Origin: Pyramidobacter piscolens
GTDB taxonomy: Bacteria > Synergistota > Synergistia > Synergistales > Dethiosulfovibrionaceae
DNA: 64,000 bases
Assembly: GCA_004558205.1 (NCBI GenBank)
Contig: SFDM01000008.1
Span: forward strand, 30,365 to 94,364
Reading direction: 5' to 3'
The translations under genes were made by a program, and so were the position numbers. This document shows positions 48,329 to 57,619 of this stretch, piece after piece (the first letter of the stretch is position 1; each line of letters begins with the position of its first letter). The notes beneath the pieces were generated by a model. That model saw nothing but the letters and a program-made list of their open reading frames with translations, did not search any database and had not been told where the DNA came from.

Positions 48329-48619
48329 TAATACTAATTCGCATTCAACGTGCTTAATGTCAGACTGAAGATCAAAGTTAAAAGATTTCAACACAAAGGC
48401 TGAACAGAAAAGGCGCAAAGGACGCAGAGGAAAAACAAAACCTGAATTATTAATTAAAAACCGAATTAACGTAATGCTAATTTATGTATTTTGCTAGATT
48501 TCGCGCTTCTAAAAATTTTTCAAGGTCTTCCTTTGCGAACCTTTGCGCCCTTTGCGTTGAAATCTTTTGACCTGGCTCTTCGATTTGATATTAAGTATGT
48601 TAATAGAGAATTAGTATAA
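48329..48619. repeat. Family C repeat, full-length copy C1
   Basis: A 291-bp element with long terminal inverted repeats: TAATACTAATTCGCATTCAA at the left, and the reverse complement of the right end TTATACTAATTCTCTATTAA, both running on to CTTAAT. An inner inverted repeat pairs AAAGATTTCAACACAAAGG with CCTTTGCGTTGAAATCTTT-like sequence, and CTTTGCG is repeated three times on the right. It fills most of the 372-bp gap after the HAD gene. Confidence 0.8.
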
Positions 48620-48626
48620 AATCAAA

Positions 48627-48672
48627 ACGCCCGCCCCATCCAGAACACAAAGGATGGAGCGGGCGTCGTTTT
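48627..48672 (-). terminator. Terminator of the oligopeptide transporter/aminopeptidase operon
   Basis: AACGCCCGCCCCATCC pairs with GGATGGAGCGGGCGTCGTT around AGAACACAAA, with TTT at the end on the minus strand. It lies 18 bp after the aminopeptidase stop. Confidence 0.7.
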
Positions 48673-48689
48673 ACGTTCATTCTGCCGGT

Positions 48690-50168
48690 TTACAGTGAGG
48701 CCGCTCCGCTCTGGCGCTTCAGGTAATGGTAGAGCAGCGACGCGCCGTAGCCGGTGGCGCCCTTGTCGCACCAGGGCTGGTCTTCGGCGGTGTAGTTCAC
48801 GGGAGCCATGTCCACGTGGAGCCAGGGCTTGCCCTCGGTGAACTCTTTGATGAAAAGCCCCGCGGTGATCACGCCGGCGGTGGTGTTGCCGGGAGCCGAG
48901 TTCTTGATGTCGGCCACGGAAGAGTTCAGGATCGGGCGCAGTTCTTCGTCACAGTCCAGCTGCCATACCTTTTCGCAGGCGTCGTAGGAAGCCTCGCGAA
49001 GGACCTCGAAAAGCCCTTCGCCGCTGGCCATGACCGCCGACGTGCGGTTGCCCACGGCGGTGCGGGCCGCGCCGGTCAGCGTGGCGATGTCCAGCAGCGA
49101 GTCCACGCGCTCCTCGCGGATCGCGTAGGTCACGGCGTCGGCCAGCGTCAGGCGGCCCTCGGCGTCTGTGTTGAGCATCTCGATGGTCTTGCCCGACATG
49201 GAACCCAGCACGTCGCCGGGCACGTAGGCGTCGGAGGCCACTTTGTTCTCGCAGGCCGCCATCACAGCCGTGACGTTCACGGGAAGGCCGTTCAGCGCGG
49301 CGCTGCGGATAGCCCCAAGCACGGCCGCCGCGCCGCCCATGTCGTCGAACATGGTCTTCATGCCCTCGCGGGTTTTCAGGCTGTAACCGCCGCTGTCGTA
49401 CATGATGGCTTTGCCGATCAGGCCGATCACGGGGCCGTCGTTCACCCGGCGGCGAAGCACGATCAGCGCCGGGGGCGTGGTATGGGCGCCCCGCCCCACG
49501 GCCAGGAAGGCGTCCATGTGGAGCTTTTCAAGGGCGTCCTTTTCAAGGACCGAGATCTCGAGGCCGCATTCCTGGGCCGTCTTGCGGGCGGCCTCGGCCA
49601 ATCCCGCAGGGTCGAGAACACAGGCCGGCTCGTTCACCAGGTTGCGGGCCATCACAGCCGAAGCCGCGCAGACGGCGGCCTCGCGGGCCAGAGCGGCGCT
49701 TTCGGGACGGGAAGTAACCATGGTCACGCTCTCAAAAAAGTTTTTCGAGGGCGCGGAGCGGTACTTCTCAAAGCGGTAGTCCACGAGGAACGGCGTCTCG
49801 CAGGCTTTGGCGAACACCTCGGGCCGTTCCATGGAACCGGCGTTTTCACAGGCGAAGGCCACCTTTTTGGCGCCCAAACGCCGGCATTGGCGGAAGCCGT
49901 CGGCGAGAGCCAGGAAAATCCGGCGGTTATCGCTCCTTTGGGTCCACCGGGGCAAAGCGCAGAGCACCGCCCAAACCAGCTCCGAACCGCGGAGCGCCGA
50001 CAGGGCGAGGACCTTGCGTTCCTTCCCGTCAAAAGCTCCCGAGGCCAGCGCTCCCTTCACAACCTTCTCGATCTCGGCGGGGAGCGCCGCCTTCAGGCAG
50101 GCTCCGTCCTCAAAGGGAATCAGCCAGCAGTCCGCGCCGGCACAGGAATCGGCAACGTTAAGATTCAT
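48690..50168 (-). CDS. M17 (leucyl) aminopeptidase family protein
   Basis: A 492-aa cytoplasmic aminopeptidase. The catalytic C-terminal domain is complete: [14 protein letters not shown] (metal Lys and Asp), [14 protein letters not shown], the signature [12 protein letters not shown] and [11 protein letters not shown]. The N-terminal macro-like domain is shorter in conserved features. It removes N-terminal residues from peptides with two divalent metals. As last gene of an oligopeptide importer operon it presumably digests the imported peptides. Its ATG lies inside the end of the OppF-like gene (11-bp overlap). Confidence 0.9.
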   Translation of the reverse strand: MNLNVADSCAGADCWLIPFEDGACLKAALPAEIEKVVKGALASGAFDGKERKVLALSALRGSELVWAVLCALPRWTQRSDNRRIFLALADGFRQCRRLGAKKVAFACENAGSMERPEVFAKACETPFLVDYRFEKYRSAPSKNFFESVTMVTSRPESAALAREAAVCAASAVMARNLVNEPACVLDPAGLAEAARKTAQECGLEISVLEKDALEKLHMDAFLAVGRGAHTTPPALIVLRRRVNDGPVIGLIGKAIMYDSGGYSLKTREGMKTMFDDMGGAAAVLGAIRSAALNGLPVNVTAVMAACENKVASDAYVPGDVLGSMSGKTIEMLNTDAEGRLTLADAVTYAIREERVDSLLDIATLTGAARTAVGNRTSAVMASGEGLFEVLREASYDACEKVWQLDCDEELRPILNSSVADIKNSAPGNTTAGVITAGLFIKEFTEGKPWLHVDMAPVNYTAEDQPWCDKGATGYGASLLYHYLKRQSGAASL

Positions 50169-51111
50169 CTTTATTCAACCTCTCTCTGTAAATTTCCAGT
50201 TCCTCTTCGCTGGCCTGGACAAAATGCCCAGGCTCGATTTCCACCCAGTCCGGCTTGTGAATCTCGTAATGATGGCAGGCCGGGTCATAGACCAGCACCT
50301 TTTTCTTCCGCTCCGCCAGAGGGTCGGGCTGAGGAATCGCCGAGAGCAGCGCCGCCGTGTAGGGATGCAGCGGGTGGGCGAAGAGCTTTTCCGTCTCGGC
50401 CAGCTCCACGATGTGCCCCTTGTGGATCACGGCCAGCCGGTCGGTGATGAAGCGCATGATCGACAGGTCGTGTGCGATGAACAGGTAGGTCAGGCCGCGC
50501 TCCTTTTGAAGCCGGGACATGAGGTTCAGCACTTGGGCGCGGATCGACACGTCGAGGGCCGAAATGGGTTCGTCGGCGATAATCAGCTCCGGGTTCATGA
50601 TCAGCGCGCGGGCGATGCCGATGCGCTGCCGCTGCCCGCCTGAGAACTCGTGGGGAAAGCGGCTGGCGAACTCCGGCAGCAGTCCCACGTCCAGAAGGGC
50701 CTGCGCCACCAGCTCCTTCCGATGGGGATCGGAGTAGGGCATGCCCATGTTCAGAAGCCCCTCGGAAACGATGTACTCCACCTTGGCGCGCTCATTCAGC
50801 GACGCCATAGGATCCTGAAAGATCATCTGCACCGAGCGGATCACCTGGCGGTCCAGCTCCTTCGGGATAGCGCCGTTGATCCTCCGTCCGTGCAGGAGCA
50901 CCTCGCCGCCGCTGGTCTCGTTGATCCGGATCACGGCGCGGCCGATGGTGGTCTTGCCGCTGCCCGACTCGCCCACCAGGCCGAAGGTCTCGCCCTTATA
51001 GATGTGGAAGTTCACGCCGTCCACGGCCACAAAGCGCTTCTTGCCGGAGCCGAAGGCCACACTCAGGTTCTTGACCTCAAGCAGTTTCTCTCGGGAATCA
51101 GTCATGGTCAA
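50158..51111 (-). CDS. Oligopeptide ABC transporter ATP-binding protein (OppF-like)
   Basis: A 317-aa ATPase with Walker [12 protein letters not shown]-loop [10 protein letters not shown], signature [15 protein letters not shown], Walker [13 protein letters not shown] and switch His in IAHDLS. The usual C-terminal peptide-transporter extension is short and lacks the four-cysteine motif seen in the Dpp-like ATPases at 14701 and 15725. It overlaps the OppD-like gene by 14 bp. Confidence 0.9.
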   Translation of the reverse strand: MTMTDSREKLLEVKNLSVAFGSGKKRFVAVDGVNFHIYKGETFGLVGESGSGKTTIGRAVIRINETSGGEVLLHGRRINGAIPKELDRQVIRSVQMIFQDPMASLNERAKVEYIVSEGLLNMGMPYSDPHRKELVAQALLDVGLLPEFASRFPHEFSGGQRQRIGIARALIMNPELIIADEPISALDVSIRAQVLNLMSRLQKERGLTYLFIAHDLSIMRFITDRLAVIHKGHIVELAETEKLFAHPLHPYTAALLSAIPQPDPLAERKKKVLVYDPACHHYEIHKPDWVEIEPGHFVQASEEELEIYRERLNKDES

Positions 51112-52153
51112 TCTCCTTCCAGCGGGCTCTCAGCCTGCGGATGCTTTCCGGCGGCTCCACCTTGGGCGCGCGCGGATCCAGCAGCCAGGTGCGCGCCCTG
51201 TGGGTGGGCGACACGCTGAAATAGGGCGGCCGCTCCACGAAGTCGATTTTCAGCGCCCGGGGATTCCGCGGGGCGAAGGCGTCGCCGCGGATCTCGGTGA
51301 ACAGGTTCGGCGGCGTCCCCTTAATGGAATAGAGCTCCTGCCCCTTCACGCCCAGCTGAGGCAGCGACGAGAGCAGCGCCCAGGTATAGGGGTGCTTGGG
51401 GTTGTAGAAGATCTCCTCGCAGAGCCCCGTCTCGACCACGTCGCCGGCGTACATGACGGCGATGCGGTCGGCCACGTTGGCCACCACCCCCAGGTCGTGG
51501 GTGATGTAGACCACCGTCAGTCCGTATTTGCGCTGCAGTTCCTTCAGCAGCCCCAGGATCTGAGCCTGAATGGTCACGTCCAGCGCCGTAGTGGGCTCGT
51601 CGCAGATCAGCACGTTGGGGCTGCAGGCCACAGCGATGGCGATGACCACCCTCTGCCGCATGCCGCCTGAAAACTCGTGGGGATACTGTTTATAGCGCGT
51701 CTCGGGAAAGGCGATGCCAACGTCAGCCAGGATTTCCATGACCTTGTCCTTCGCCGCCTTGCCGCGAAGCCCCTGGTGCAGCTCCACGGTCTCCTGAATC
51801 TGCCGGCCCACGGTTTTTAAAGGATTCAGGCTGGTCATGGGATCCTGGAAGACCATGGCGATCTCCTTGCCCCGGATGCTCAGCCACTCCTTCTCCGTTT
51901 TATACTTCGCCAGGTCCCGGCCCTTGTACATGATGGAGCCGCTCTCCACCCAGCCGTTGCCGTCCAGAAGGCCCATGAAGGTCTTGGTGAACACTGACTT
52001 GCCGCTGCCCGACTCGCCCACGATGGCCAGGCTCTCGCCCTTGTAAAGGTCCAGCGAGATGCCGCGGATGGCCGTGAGAGTCCTGCCGCGGAGGCTGAAC
52101 TTCACCACCAGGTCGTGAACAGAGAGGACCCGTTCTTTCTTAGAGTAATCCAT
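51098..52153 (-). CDS. Oligopeptide ABC transporter ATP-binding protein (OppD-like)
   Basis: A 351-aa ATPase with Walker [12 protein letters not shown]-loop [10 protein letters not shown], signature [15 protein letters not shown], Walker [12 protein letters not shown] and switch His in ITHDLG. The C-terminal extension contains [16 protein letters not shown] and few cysteines, so the Fe-S site of many OppD proteins seems absent. It sits 15 bp after the OppC-like gene. Confidence 0.9.
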   Translation of the reverse strand: MDYSKKERVLSVHDLVVKFSLRGRTLTAIRGISLDLYKGESLAIVGESGSGKSVFTKTFMGLLDGNGWVESGSIMYKGRDLAKYKTEKEWLSIRGKEIAMVFQDPMTSLNPLKTVGRQIQETVELHQGLRGKAAKDKVMEILADVGIAFPETRYKQYPHEFSGGMRQRVVIAIAVACSPNVLICDEPTTALDVTIQAQILGLLKELQRKYGLTVVYITHDLGVVANVADRIAVMYAGDVVETGLCEEIFYNPKHPYTWALLSSLPQLGVKGQELYSIKGTPPNLFTEIRGDAFAPRNPRALKIDFVERPPYFSVSPTHRARTWLLDPRAPKVEPPESIRRLRARWKEIDHD

Positions 52154-52168
52154 AGCGGTCTCCCCTCT

Positions 52169-53155
52169 CTACACGTGGTTTCTGGGATCGGCCGCGTCGG
52201 CGAAGGCGTTGCCCATCACGTAGAAAGACACGGTGATCGCCGAAAGCACCATGGCGGGGAAGATCAGCTGATAGCGCGTGGCGGGGCTCATCATGACGAT
52301 GCGCCCTTCGTTGATCAGGTTGCCCAGCGAAGGGATGCTCACGGGCAGCCCCAGGCCGATGTAGGTCAAAAAAACTTCCATGCCGATAGCCTGCGGGATG
52401 GCCAGCGCGATGCGCAGCATGATCACCGACACCAGGTAGGGCAGCAGGTTTTTGACGATCAGGCGCCGCGTGGGCGTGCCCAGGCAGCGCGAAGCCAGGT
52501 TATACTCCCGGTCGCGGATGATCACGATCTGATTGCGCACGAAGCGCGCCATGGGAAGCCAGCCAGTAACGCACATGGCCATGATCATGGTGCCCACGCT
52601 GGGACGCAGGATATAAGAAGCCAGGATCAGGATGATCGACGAAGGGATGTTGTGAACCACGTTATAGACCTCGGTGATCAGTCCGTCCAGACGCCTCACA
52701 TATCCCCAGAGCGACCCCACGGCGATGCCCAGCAGCGCGTTCCACAGCCCCACGGCCAGCCCGATCAGCAGCGACGTGCGCGTGCCGCTCCAAATTCGGG
52801 CCCACAGGTCCTGGCCGATATTGTTGGTGCCGAACCAGAACTGGGCGTCGGGACGGTGATTGCGGTCCTGGCGGCCGGTGGCGGCGTCCAGGTAGATCTC
52901 GGTGGGGCTCTTCTGCCCGGGCAAAAGAGGCTGGACCATCGTGAATGCCAGCAGGACGCAGAGGCAGACCAGCAACGTCATGGCCACCTTGTTCTTCGTG
53001 AAGGCGCGCCAGGTGGAAGCCCAATAGGCATAGTTGGAATAGCCGCGGCGTTCGCCGGCGCTTTCGTCGTACTCGGCAAACTCGAAGAGGCCTGCTTCCT
53101 GAGCCTGCGACGCCTGGACCAGGCCCTCGCCCAATCTCTCAAAAGTATCGCTCAT
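52169..53155 (-). CDS. Oligopeptide ABC transporter permease (OppC-like)
   Basis: A 328-aa permease with a cytoplasmic N-terminal tail of about 60 residues, six hydrophobic segments, the FGTNNIGQDLWARIWSGTR motif and the EAA loop YNLASRCLGTPTRRLIVKN. Its ATG overlaps the OppB-like stop (ATGA). The C-terminus reads DAADPRNHV, the usual end of this family. Confidence 0.9.
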   Translation of the reverse strand: MSDTFERLGEGLVQASQAQEAGLFEFAEYDESAGERRGYSNYAYWASTWRAFTKNKVAMTLLVCLCVLLAFTMVQPLLPGQKSPTEIYLDAATGRQDRNHRPDAQFWFGTNNIGQDLWARIWSGTRTSLLIGLAVGLWNALLGIAVGSLWGYVRRLDGLITEVYNVVHNIPSSIILILASYILRPSVGTMIMAMCVTGWLPMARFVRNQIVIIRDREYNLASRCLGTPTRRLIVKNLLPYLVSVIMLRIALAIPQAIGMEVFLTYIGLGLPVSIPSLGNLINEGRIVMMSPATRYQLIFPAMVLSAITVSFYVMGNAFADAADPRNHV

Positions 53156-54096
53156 CGTGCCGCCGCCTTTCGTGCCAGTTTAATGCGAGGATCGCAGAGC
53201 GCCATCAGCAGGTCGCCCAGGAAAAGGCCGAAGATGCCCACCGAAGAAAAGATCAGCACCAGCGCCTGGACCAGCGTGTTATCCTGCCTCTGGATCGCCG
53301 CGACCAGCAGGCCGCCCATGCCGGGGATGGAAAACAGGGACTCCACGTAGATGGAACCCGAGATGGTCAGCAGGATGGACATGGGCAGATACTGGGCCAC
53401 AGGGACGAAGGCGTTGCGGATCACGTGCCTGAACATGATGGCCGAGCTGGTCATGCCCTTGGCGCGCGCCAGCTTTACGTAGTCGCGGTTCAGCTCGTCC
53501 ACCATGTAGCGCCGGATCCACATGGCGTAATAGGCGATGCCGCTCAGCGACATGCTGACCGTGGGCAGAATCCAGCTTATGGGCTTCCGCGAGTTGAAGA
53601 GCATGGGCAGGTCCAGCGCCGACGAAAGGTAGAGCTGGATAAAGAGGTAATAGACCGCCGCGGGCACGGCGTTGATCAGCACCACATAGGCCGAGCCGAA
53701 GTTGTCGAAGAACTTCCCCTTATAGCGCGCCATGAAGATCCCCAGCGGGATGCCGACGACCAGCGACAGCGCCACCGACGCGAGGCCAAAGCGGATCGAA
53801 TAGGGGATCTTGGGCTTGATGATGCGCGTGATGGGGACGTTGGGACGGAACACCACCGATTTTCCCAGGTCGCCCTTCGAAAGTCTTTTGTAGAAGTTCA
53901 TCAGCTGGACATGAAGAGGATCTCTCAGCCCCATCTGAGTCAGGATCGCTTCGCGCTGCATCTCGTCGAGCTTGTCGTAATCCTCGCCGAAATAACCCTC
54001 TTCGGGCATCAGCCGCAGCAGCAGGAACACCGCCGTGGCGATGATAAACAGCGTCAGAACCGATTGAAGCAGTCTCTTAACAACGTATTGAATCAG
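53152..54096 (-). CDS. Oligopeptide ABC transporter permease (OppB-like) with apparent CUG start
   Basis: The family N-terminus (IQYVVKRLLQSVLTLFIIA) is encoded from 54093 down. The only standard start in frame is GTG 54030, inside the first membrane helix, which would remove the KRLL hallmark. CTG at 54096-54094 lies 7 nt after AGGAAGGAGGG and would give the normal 314-residue length, so CUG is the best candidate. Six membrane segments, the EAA loop RDYVKLARAKGMTSSAIM and IYVESLFSIPGMGGLLVAAI are present. Partner of the OppC-like gene. Confidence 0.85.
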   Translation of the reverse strand: MIQYVVKRLLQSVLTLFIIATAVFLLLRLMPEEGYFGEDYDKLDEMQREAILTQMGLRDPLHVQLMNFYKRLSKGDLGKSVVFRPNVPITRIIKPKIPYSIRFGLASVALSLVVGIPLGIFMARYKGKFFDNFGSAYVVLINAVPAAVYYLFIQLYLSSALDLPMLFNSRKPISWILPTVSMSLSGIAYYAMWIRRYMVDELNRDYVKLARAKGMTSSAIMFRHVIRNAFVPVAQYLPMSILLTISGSIYVESLFSIPGMGGLLVAAIQRQDNTLVQALVLIFSSVGIFGLFLGDLLMALCDPRIKLARKAAAR

Positions 54097-54132
54097 GGTC
54101 GTTCCCTCCTTCCTAACACTACAAAAAAGATT

Positions 54133-54414
54133 TCATACCAATTTGCATTCAACGTGCTTAATATCAAACTGAAGATCGAAGTCAAAAGATTTCAACGCAA
54201 AGACTGAAGAGAAAGAGCGCAAAGGAAAAACAAGACCTAAATTACAAACAAAAAAACGAATTAGCGTGATAGAAATTTGTATATTTTAATTAATTTTGAG
54301 ATTCTAAAAGCCTTTTAAGGTTTTCCTTTGCAAACCTTTGCGCCCTTTGCGTTGAAATCTTTTGACCTGGCCCTTCGATTTAATATTAAGCACGTTAATA
54401 GAGAATTAGTATTA
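54133..54414. repeat. Family C repeat, full-length copy C2
   Basis: About 80% similar to C1 along its full length: ATACCAATTTGCATTCAACG at the left, CCTTTGCAAACCTTTGCGCC plus CTTTGCGTTGAAATCTTTTG inside, and AGAGAATTAGTAT at the right. It fills the 400-bp gap between the binding-protein gene and the OppB-like gene of one operon. Confidence 0.8.
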
Positions 54415-54444
54415 AAATCTTTCGGCTTTTCGCAGAAGCGTCAC

Positions 54445-54473
54445 GCAAAAACAAGCGGACCGAAGTCCGCTTG
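54445..54473 (-). terminator. Terminator after the oligopeptide-binding protein gene
   Basis: On the minus strand CAAGCGGAC-TTCG-GTCCGCTTG is followed by TTTTT. It would uncouple the binding protein from the downstream permease genes. Confidence 0.75.
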
Positions 54474-54496
54474 TGGGTGAACTTTTTTTCTGGGCG

Positions 54497-56323
54497 CTAG
54501 TTGTACTTCGAAGCCTTGCGGGCCTCGTCGCGTTCTTTCAGGTATTTCTCCTGCGCCGCGTTGAACTCGTCCATGTTCATAGGCTTGTCCAGGAGCACCG
54601 CGCCCTTGAGCTTCCGCAGGCCGTTGTTGCCGAACTGGCCCGTAAAGCCCGAGAAAGGATCAAGGTAGGAAGCCGTGAAGCCGCCGCCCGACGTGTAGAA
54701 AGGAATCACGAAAGCGTTGTCCAGAAGGAACGTCTCCGCCGCCGCGAAAAGCTCGTAGCGCTTCTTCAGGTCCTTCACTTCTGCGTTCGCCTCGTCGGCC
54801 ATAGCCTCGAAGCGCCCCCGGCCGTCGGCCGTCACATAGTCCTTGGCCAGGTAGATGCGGCCCCACTTGGCACCAATGGCGGATTGCATCAGAGGGTCAA
54901 AGCCGCTCAGAGGATCCACAAAGTCAGGCCCCCAGCCCAGTTCGGCGAAGGAGAACTTGCCCGAGTTGCGCGAAGCGGCGTTATAGCCCGAAGCAGCGTA
55001 GGGAACCAGGATGATGTCGATAAAGTCCTTGCCCAGAAGCCCTTCCATCTGCTGCTCCACCACCTGGACGCGGCTCACCATGTCCACCTTGCCCGTGTTG
55101 TAGGGCATGACGACCTGAATCGGGAATTTGACCTTCCCCTTCAGCTCCTCCATCGCCTTGGCCTTGTAGGCCAGAGCCTTGTCCTTGTCGAAGGAATCGC
55201 CCTGGGTGTAAGCCGCCAGGCCGCCCATCATGGTGTAATCCACGCCGCCGAACTGCACCAGTTCTTTGCGGTTGTAGGTGTTGAGCAGTTTCCGCTTGTA
55301 ATCGTAGGGCGCTTCCGTCATGATGGCCGCCACGCGGTCGAAGCCATGGAAGAAAGCCTTGCGGAAGTTCAGGTTGTTGACCGCCGTCACCCAGTCCTGG
55401 GGCGCGTATTCCTCTTCGTACTTGGGCTCGAAGTTGAAAGCCATGAAATAGGACATGTTAGTCAAGATGTGAGGATGGATCAGGTTCTTCTTTTCAGGAT
55501 CCTCCATCCACTCGTCGAGAATGGAACCGGGAAGCACCAGATCCATGATCTCGCCGCGCATGAACAGCTCGGGGCCGTTCGCCGAGGCTTCCTTGTTGTA
55601 CTTGGACACCATGGTTTCGATGGTGATGGCCTTCCGGTTCCAGTAATGGGGGTTCACCTCAAGAACCCGCTGATACTCGGGCTCGTATTCTTTCAAAATA
55701 TAGGCGCCGCAGTAAAGAAGCGTATCGTGGCTGGTGCCGAAGGCGTCGCCGCACTCCTCGATGAACTTGCCGCAGGCCGGGAAAAACACGGGGAAGGAGA
55801 AAAGCTTGATCGAATAGGGCAGCGCCTTCAGCAGAGTGTACTGCAGAGTGTAGTCGTCCAGCGCCTTGATGCCGACGGTGGAAAAGTCCGACGCAGTGCC
55901 CTGGTAATAATCCTTCGCACCCGCGATGTTGTTGTAGATCGTGTTGGCGAGGGCGGAGCCGTTCTTCTTGTTCAGCACCCACTTGGCGCTGGAGACGAAG
56001 TCGTGGGCCGTCACGTCGGCGTATTCCTCGCCTTCGCAGGTGTACCACTTGACGCCGCGGCGGATGTTCATCGTAAAGACGCGGCCGTCCTCGGACACGG
56101 TCCAGTCCGTGGCAAGGCAGGGACGCAGAAGGCCGAAACGGTCGAACTCCACAAGGCCGTCAAGGATGTTGTATCCCAGGGTCATGGTCGGGGTGTGGTT
56201 GTCCTTCAGACAGTTCACCGACGACAGCTCCGCCTCGTAAACCGACACGTACTCCGTCTTGATTGCCCAAGCCGGGGAGCACAAAGCGCATAAAGCCAGA
56301 CACAAAACCAACAACTTCTTCAC
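54497..56323 (-). CDS. Oligopeptide-binding protein (solute-binding family 5)
   Basis: A 608-aa periplasmic binding protein with a signal peptide ending near SPAWAIK. Family marks are NILDGLVEFD, ATDWTVSEDGRVFTMNIRRG, VTAHDFVSSAKWVL, CGAYILKEYEPEYQ and LGWGPDFVDPLSGFDP, the last typical of OppA-like proteins. It feeds the OppBCDF complex whose genes follow on the same strand, after a terminator and a family C repeat. Confidence 0.9.
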   Translation of the reverse strand: MKKLLVLCLALCALCSPAWAIKTEYVSVYEAELSSVNCLKDNHTPTMTLGYNILDGLVEFDRFGLLRPCLATDWTVSEDGRVFTMNIRRGVKWYTCEGEEYADVTAHDFVSSAKWVLNKKNGSALANTIYNNIAGAKDYYQGTASDFSTVGIKALDDYTLQYTLLKALPYSIKLFSFPVFFPACGKFIEECGDAFGTSHDTLLYCGAYILKEYEPEYQRVLEVNPHYWNRKAITIETMVSKYNKEASANGPELFMRGEIMDLVLPGSILDEWMEDPEKKNLIHPHILTNMSYFMAFNFEPKYEEEYAPQDWVTAVNNLNFRKAFFHGFDRVAAIMTEAPYDYKRKLLNTYNRKELVQFGGVDYTMMGGLAAYTQGDSFDKDKALAYKAKAMEELKGKVKFPIQVVMPYNTGKVDMVSRVQVVEQQMEGLLGKDFIDIILVPYAASGYNAASRNSGKFSFAELGWGPDFVDPLSGFDPLMQSAIGAKWGRIYLAKDYVTADGRGRFEAMADEANAEVKDLKKRYELFAAAETFLLDNAFVIPFYTSGGGFTASYLDPFSGFTGQFGNNGLRKLKGAVLLDKPMNMDEFNAAQEKYLKERDEARKASKYN

Positions 56324-56733
56324 TGCACATCATCTCCATTTTCCTTATATCCCAGACGTCCCGTAAAAGGGCGCCGCCCATGCACCACTGATAAAAGGAC
56401 CAGTCAGCAGAGACAGGTCAAAAAATTGAATCGCAGGAGCCACAAAGGCATGCATAGGGAAACCCAACCGGAATTAATAAGCAAAAAACAAACTCGCATC
56501 ATCAGAACAGGCGAATTTGAGCAGGTCTCGCGGCTCTGAAAATCTCTAAGATTTTCTTTTGCGTCCATGGCGCCCCTTCACATTGAACCCCTTTGGCTCG
56601 GCCTTTTAGCCCGATAAATGACAAGTTATCGGCAACCTTGCGCAAATTATTCTATCATGAAATTGCGAAAAGGCTGAATCATTCTTTTACGCAAAACATT
56701 GCGGCGGGCAAGAGCCTTTTTTCCGCCTTTCGG
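56324..56733. other. Intergenic region with a decayed family C repeat
   Basis: A 410-bp gap upstream of the oligopeptide-binding protein gene. Besides the repeat at 56408-56615 it holds the binding protein's leader. I see no gene; no confident promoter was found. Confidence 0.5.
56408..56615. repeat. Family C repeat, decayed copy C3
   Basis: The order of blocks is kept (AGGTCAAAAAATTGAATCGC, GGAATTAATAAGCAAAAAAC, CTCTAAGATTTTCTTTTGCG, then GGCTCGGCC), but the ends are gone and the CTTTGCG units are mutated. Confidence 0.5.
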
Positions 56734-57429
56734 CTATTCCCGGTAAAGCGCCTCCAGGCAGGCCCGCGCGAGGCTTTTGAGGCTGGAGACGCCCATCTCC
56801 GGCGGCAGCGAGCTGGCGTCGTAGGCCAGAGGCAGCTCCGTGCAGGCGCAGACGATGGGAGCCTTCTTCACCGCCCACAGCCTAGAACCGATCTCGTCCA
56901 TCACCCTGCCGCTGGCGTGCAGGTCGCCGGACTTGACCAGGCGGATCGCCTCGAAGGCCAGCTCCTTGACGCCGCTGTCCACGCCGAAAAAGCCATAGCC
57001 CCGGCGTTCGGCCTCCTTCGCGTAGATGCCCGACTCCAAAGTGGCCCCCGTGGCGATGATCCAGCATCCATCCGGCGCAAGCTTCACGGCGTCGTCAACG
57101 GTGGCTTCCACGATGTGGATCAGCGGAACGGGCAGCTCCGAACGGAAACGGTCGATAAAGATATGGGCCGTGTTGCAGGGCACGGCCAGCAGGTCGACCC
57201 CCCAATCGCGGAGCTTGAGAAGCCCCTCGCGCAGCGCCGGTTCAGGGCTTTCGCCCCGGCCCATAAAGGCCGCGGTGCGGTCGGGCGTCTGGGCGTTCGA
57301 ATAGAGATAGACCACAGGGTGCTCCTGATCGCGCTTTGCCGGCGCCATGGCCGCCAGTAGGCGCATGAACTCGGCGGAAGCCGCGGGCCCCATGCCGCCG
57401 TATACGCCGAGTATTTTTTTGGGAGTCAT
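56734..57429 (-). CDS. Aspartate/glutamate racemase-family protein
   Basis: A 231-aa protein. It opens ILGVYGGMGPAAS, and both catalytic cysteines are present: AVPCNTAH (about residue 82) and CACTELPLA (about residue 193). The family interconverts L- and D-aspartate or glutamate without cofactor. ATG 57429 has GAGG 8 nt upstream and gives the usual start; a longer frame reaches 57504. It is a single gene, divergent from the DUF362 gene. Confidence 0.88.
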   Translation of the reverse strand: MTPKKILGVYGGMGPAASAEFMRLLAAMAPAKRDQEHPVVYLYSNAQTPDRTAAFMGRGESPEPALREGLLKLRDWGVDLLAVPCNTAHIFIDRFRSELPVPLIHIVEATVDDAVKLAPDGCWIIATGATLESGIYAKEAERRGYGFFGVDSGVKELAFEAIRLVKSGDLHASGRVMDEIGSRLWAVKKAPIVCACTELPLAYDASSLPPEMGVSSLKSLARACLEALYRE

Positions 57430-57577
57430 TGACACAACCTCTTTCATGAATAAATTTAACCGCCGGGAAATTTTTTTATTTCTCCTTTTAGTATCATAAT
57501 CCATTTTCTACGGCCGTCAACCTTGTTATAATCGGCACAGCCTGTATTTCAGAGAAAACTCAAGGAGGCCTTCCGCC

Positions 57578-57619
57578 ATGAACCATAAAGACATCGCCCC
57601 AAAAGGCGGCGCGGCATGA
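57578..57619 (+). CDS. 13-codon leader ORF before the DUF362 gene
   Basis: AAGGAGG at 57562-57568 precedes ATG 57578 at good spacing. The ORF encodes MNHKDIAPKGGAA and its TGA overlaps the next ATG (ATGA, 57616-57619). The downstream gene has no ribosome site of its own, so ribosomes probably reach it by coupling. The peptide shows no run of one regulatory amino acid. Confidence 0.5.
   Translation: MNHKDIAPKGGAA

Noticed and set aside
48520..48580. CTTTGCG repeats as a CRISPR array
   Set aside because: The units are 7 bp, not separated by constant-length unique spacers, and belong to a larger inverted-repeat element found in five places.
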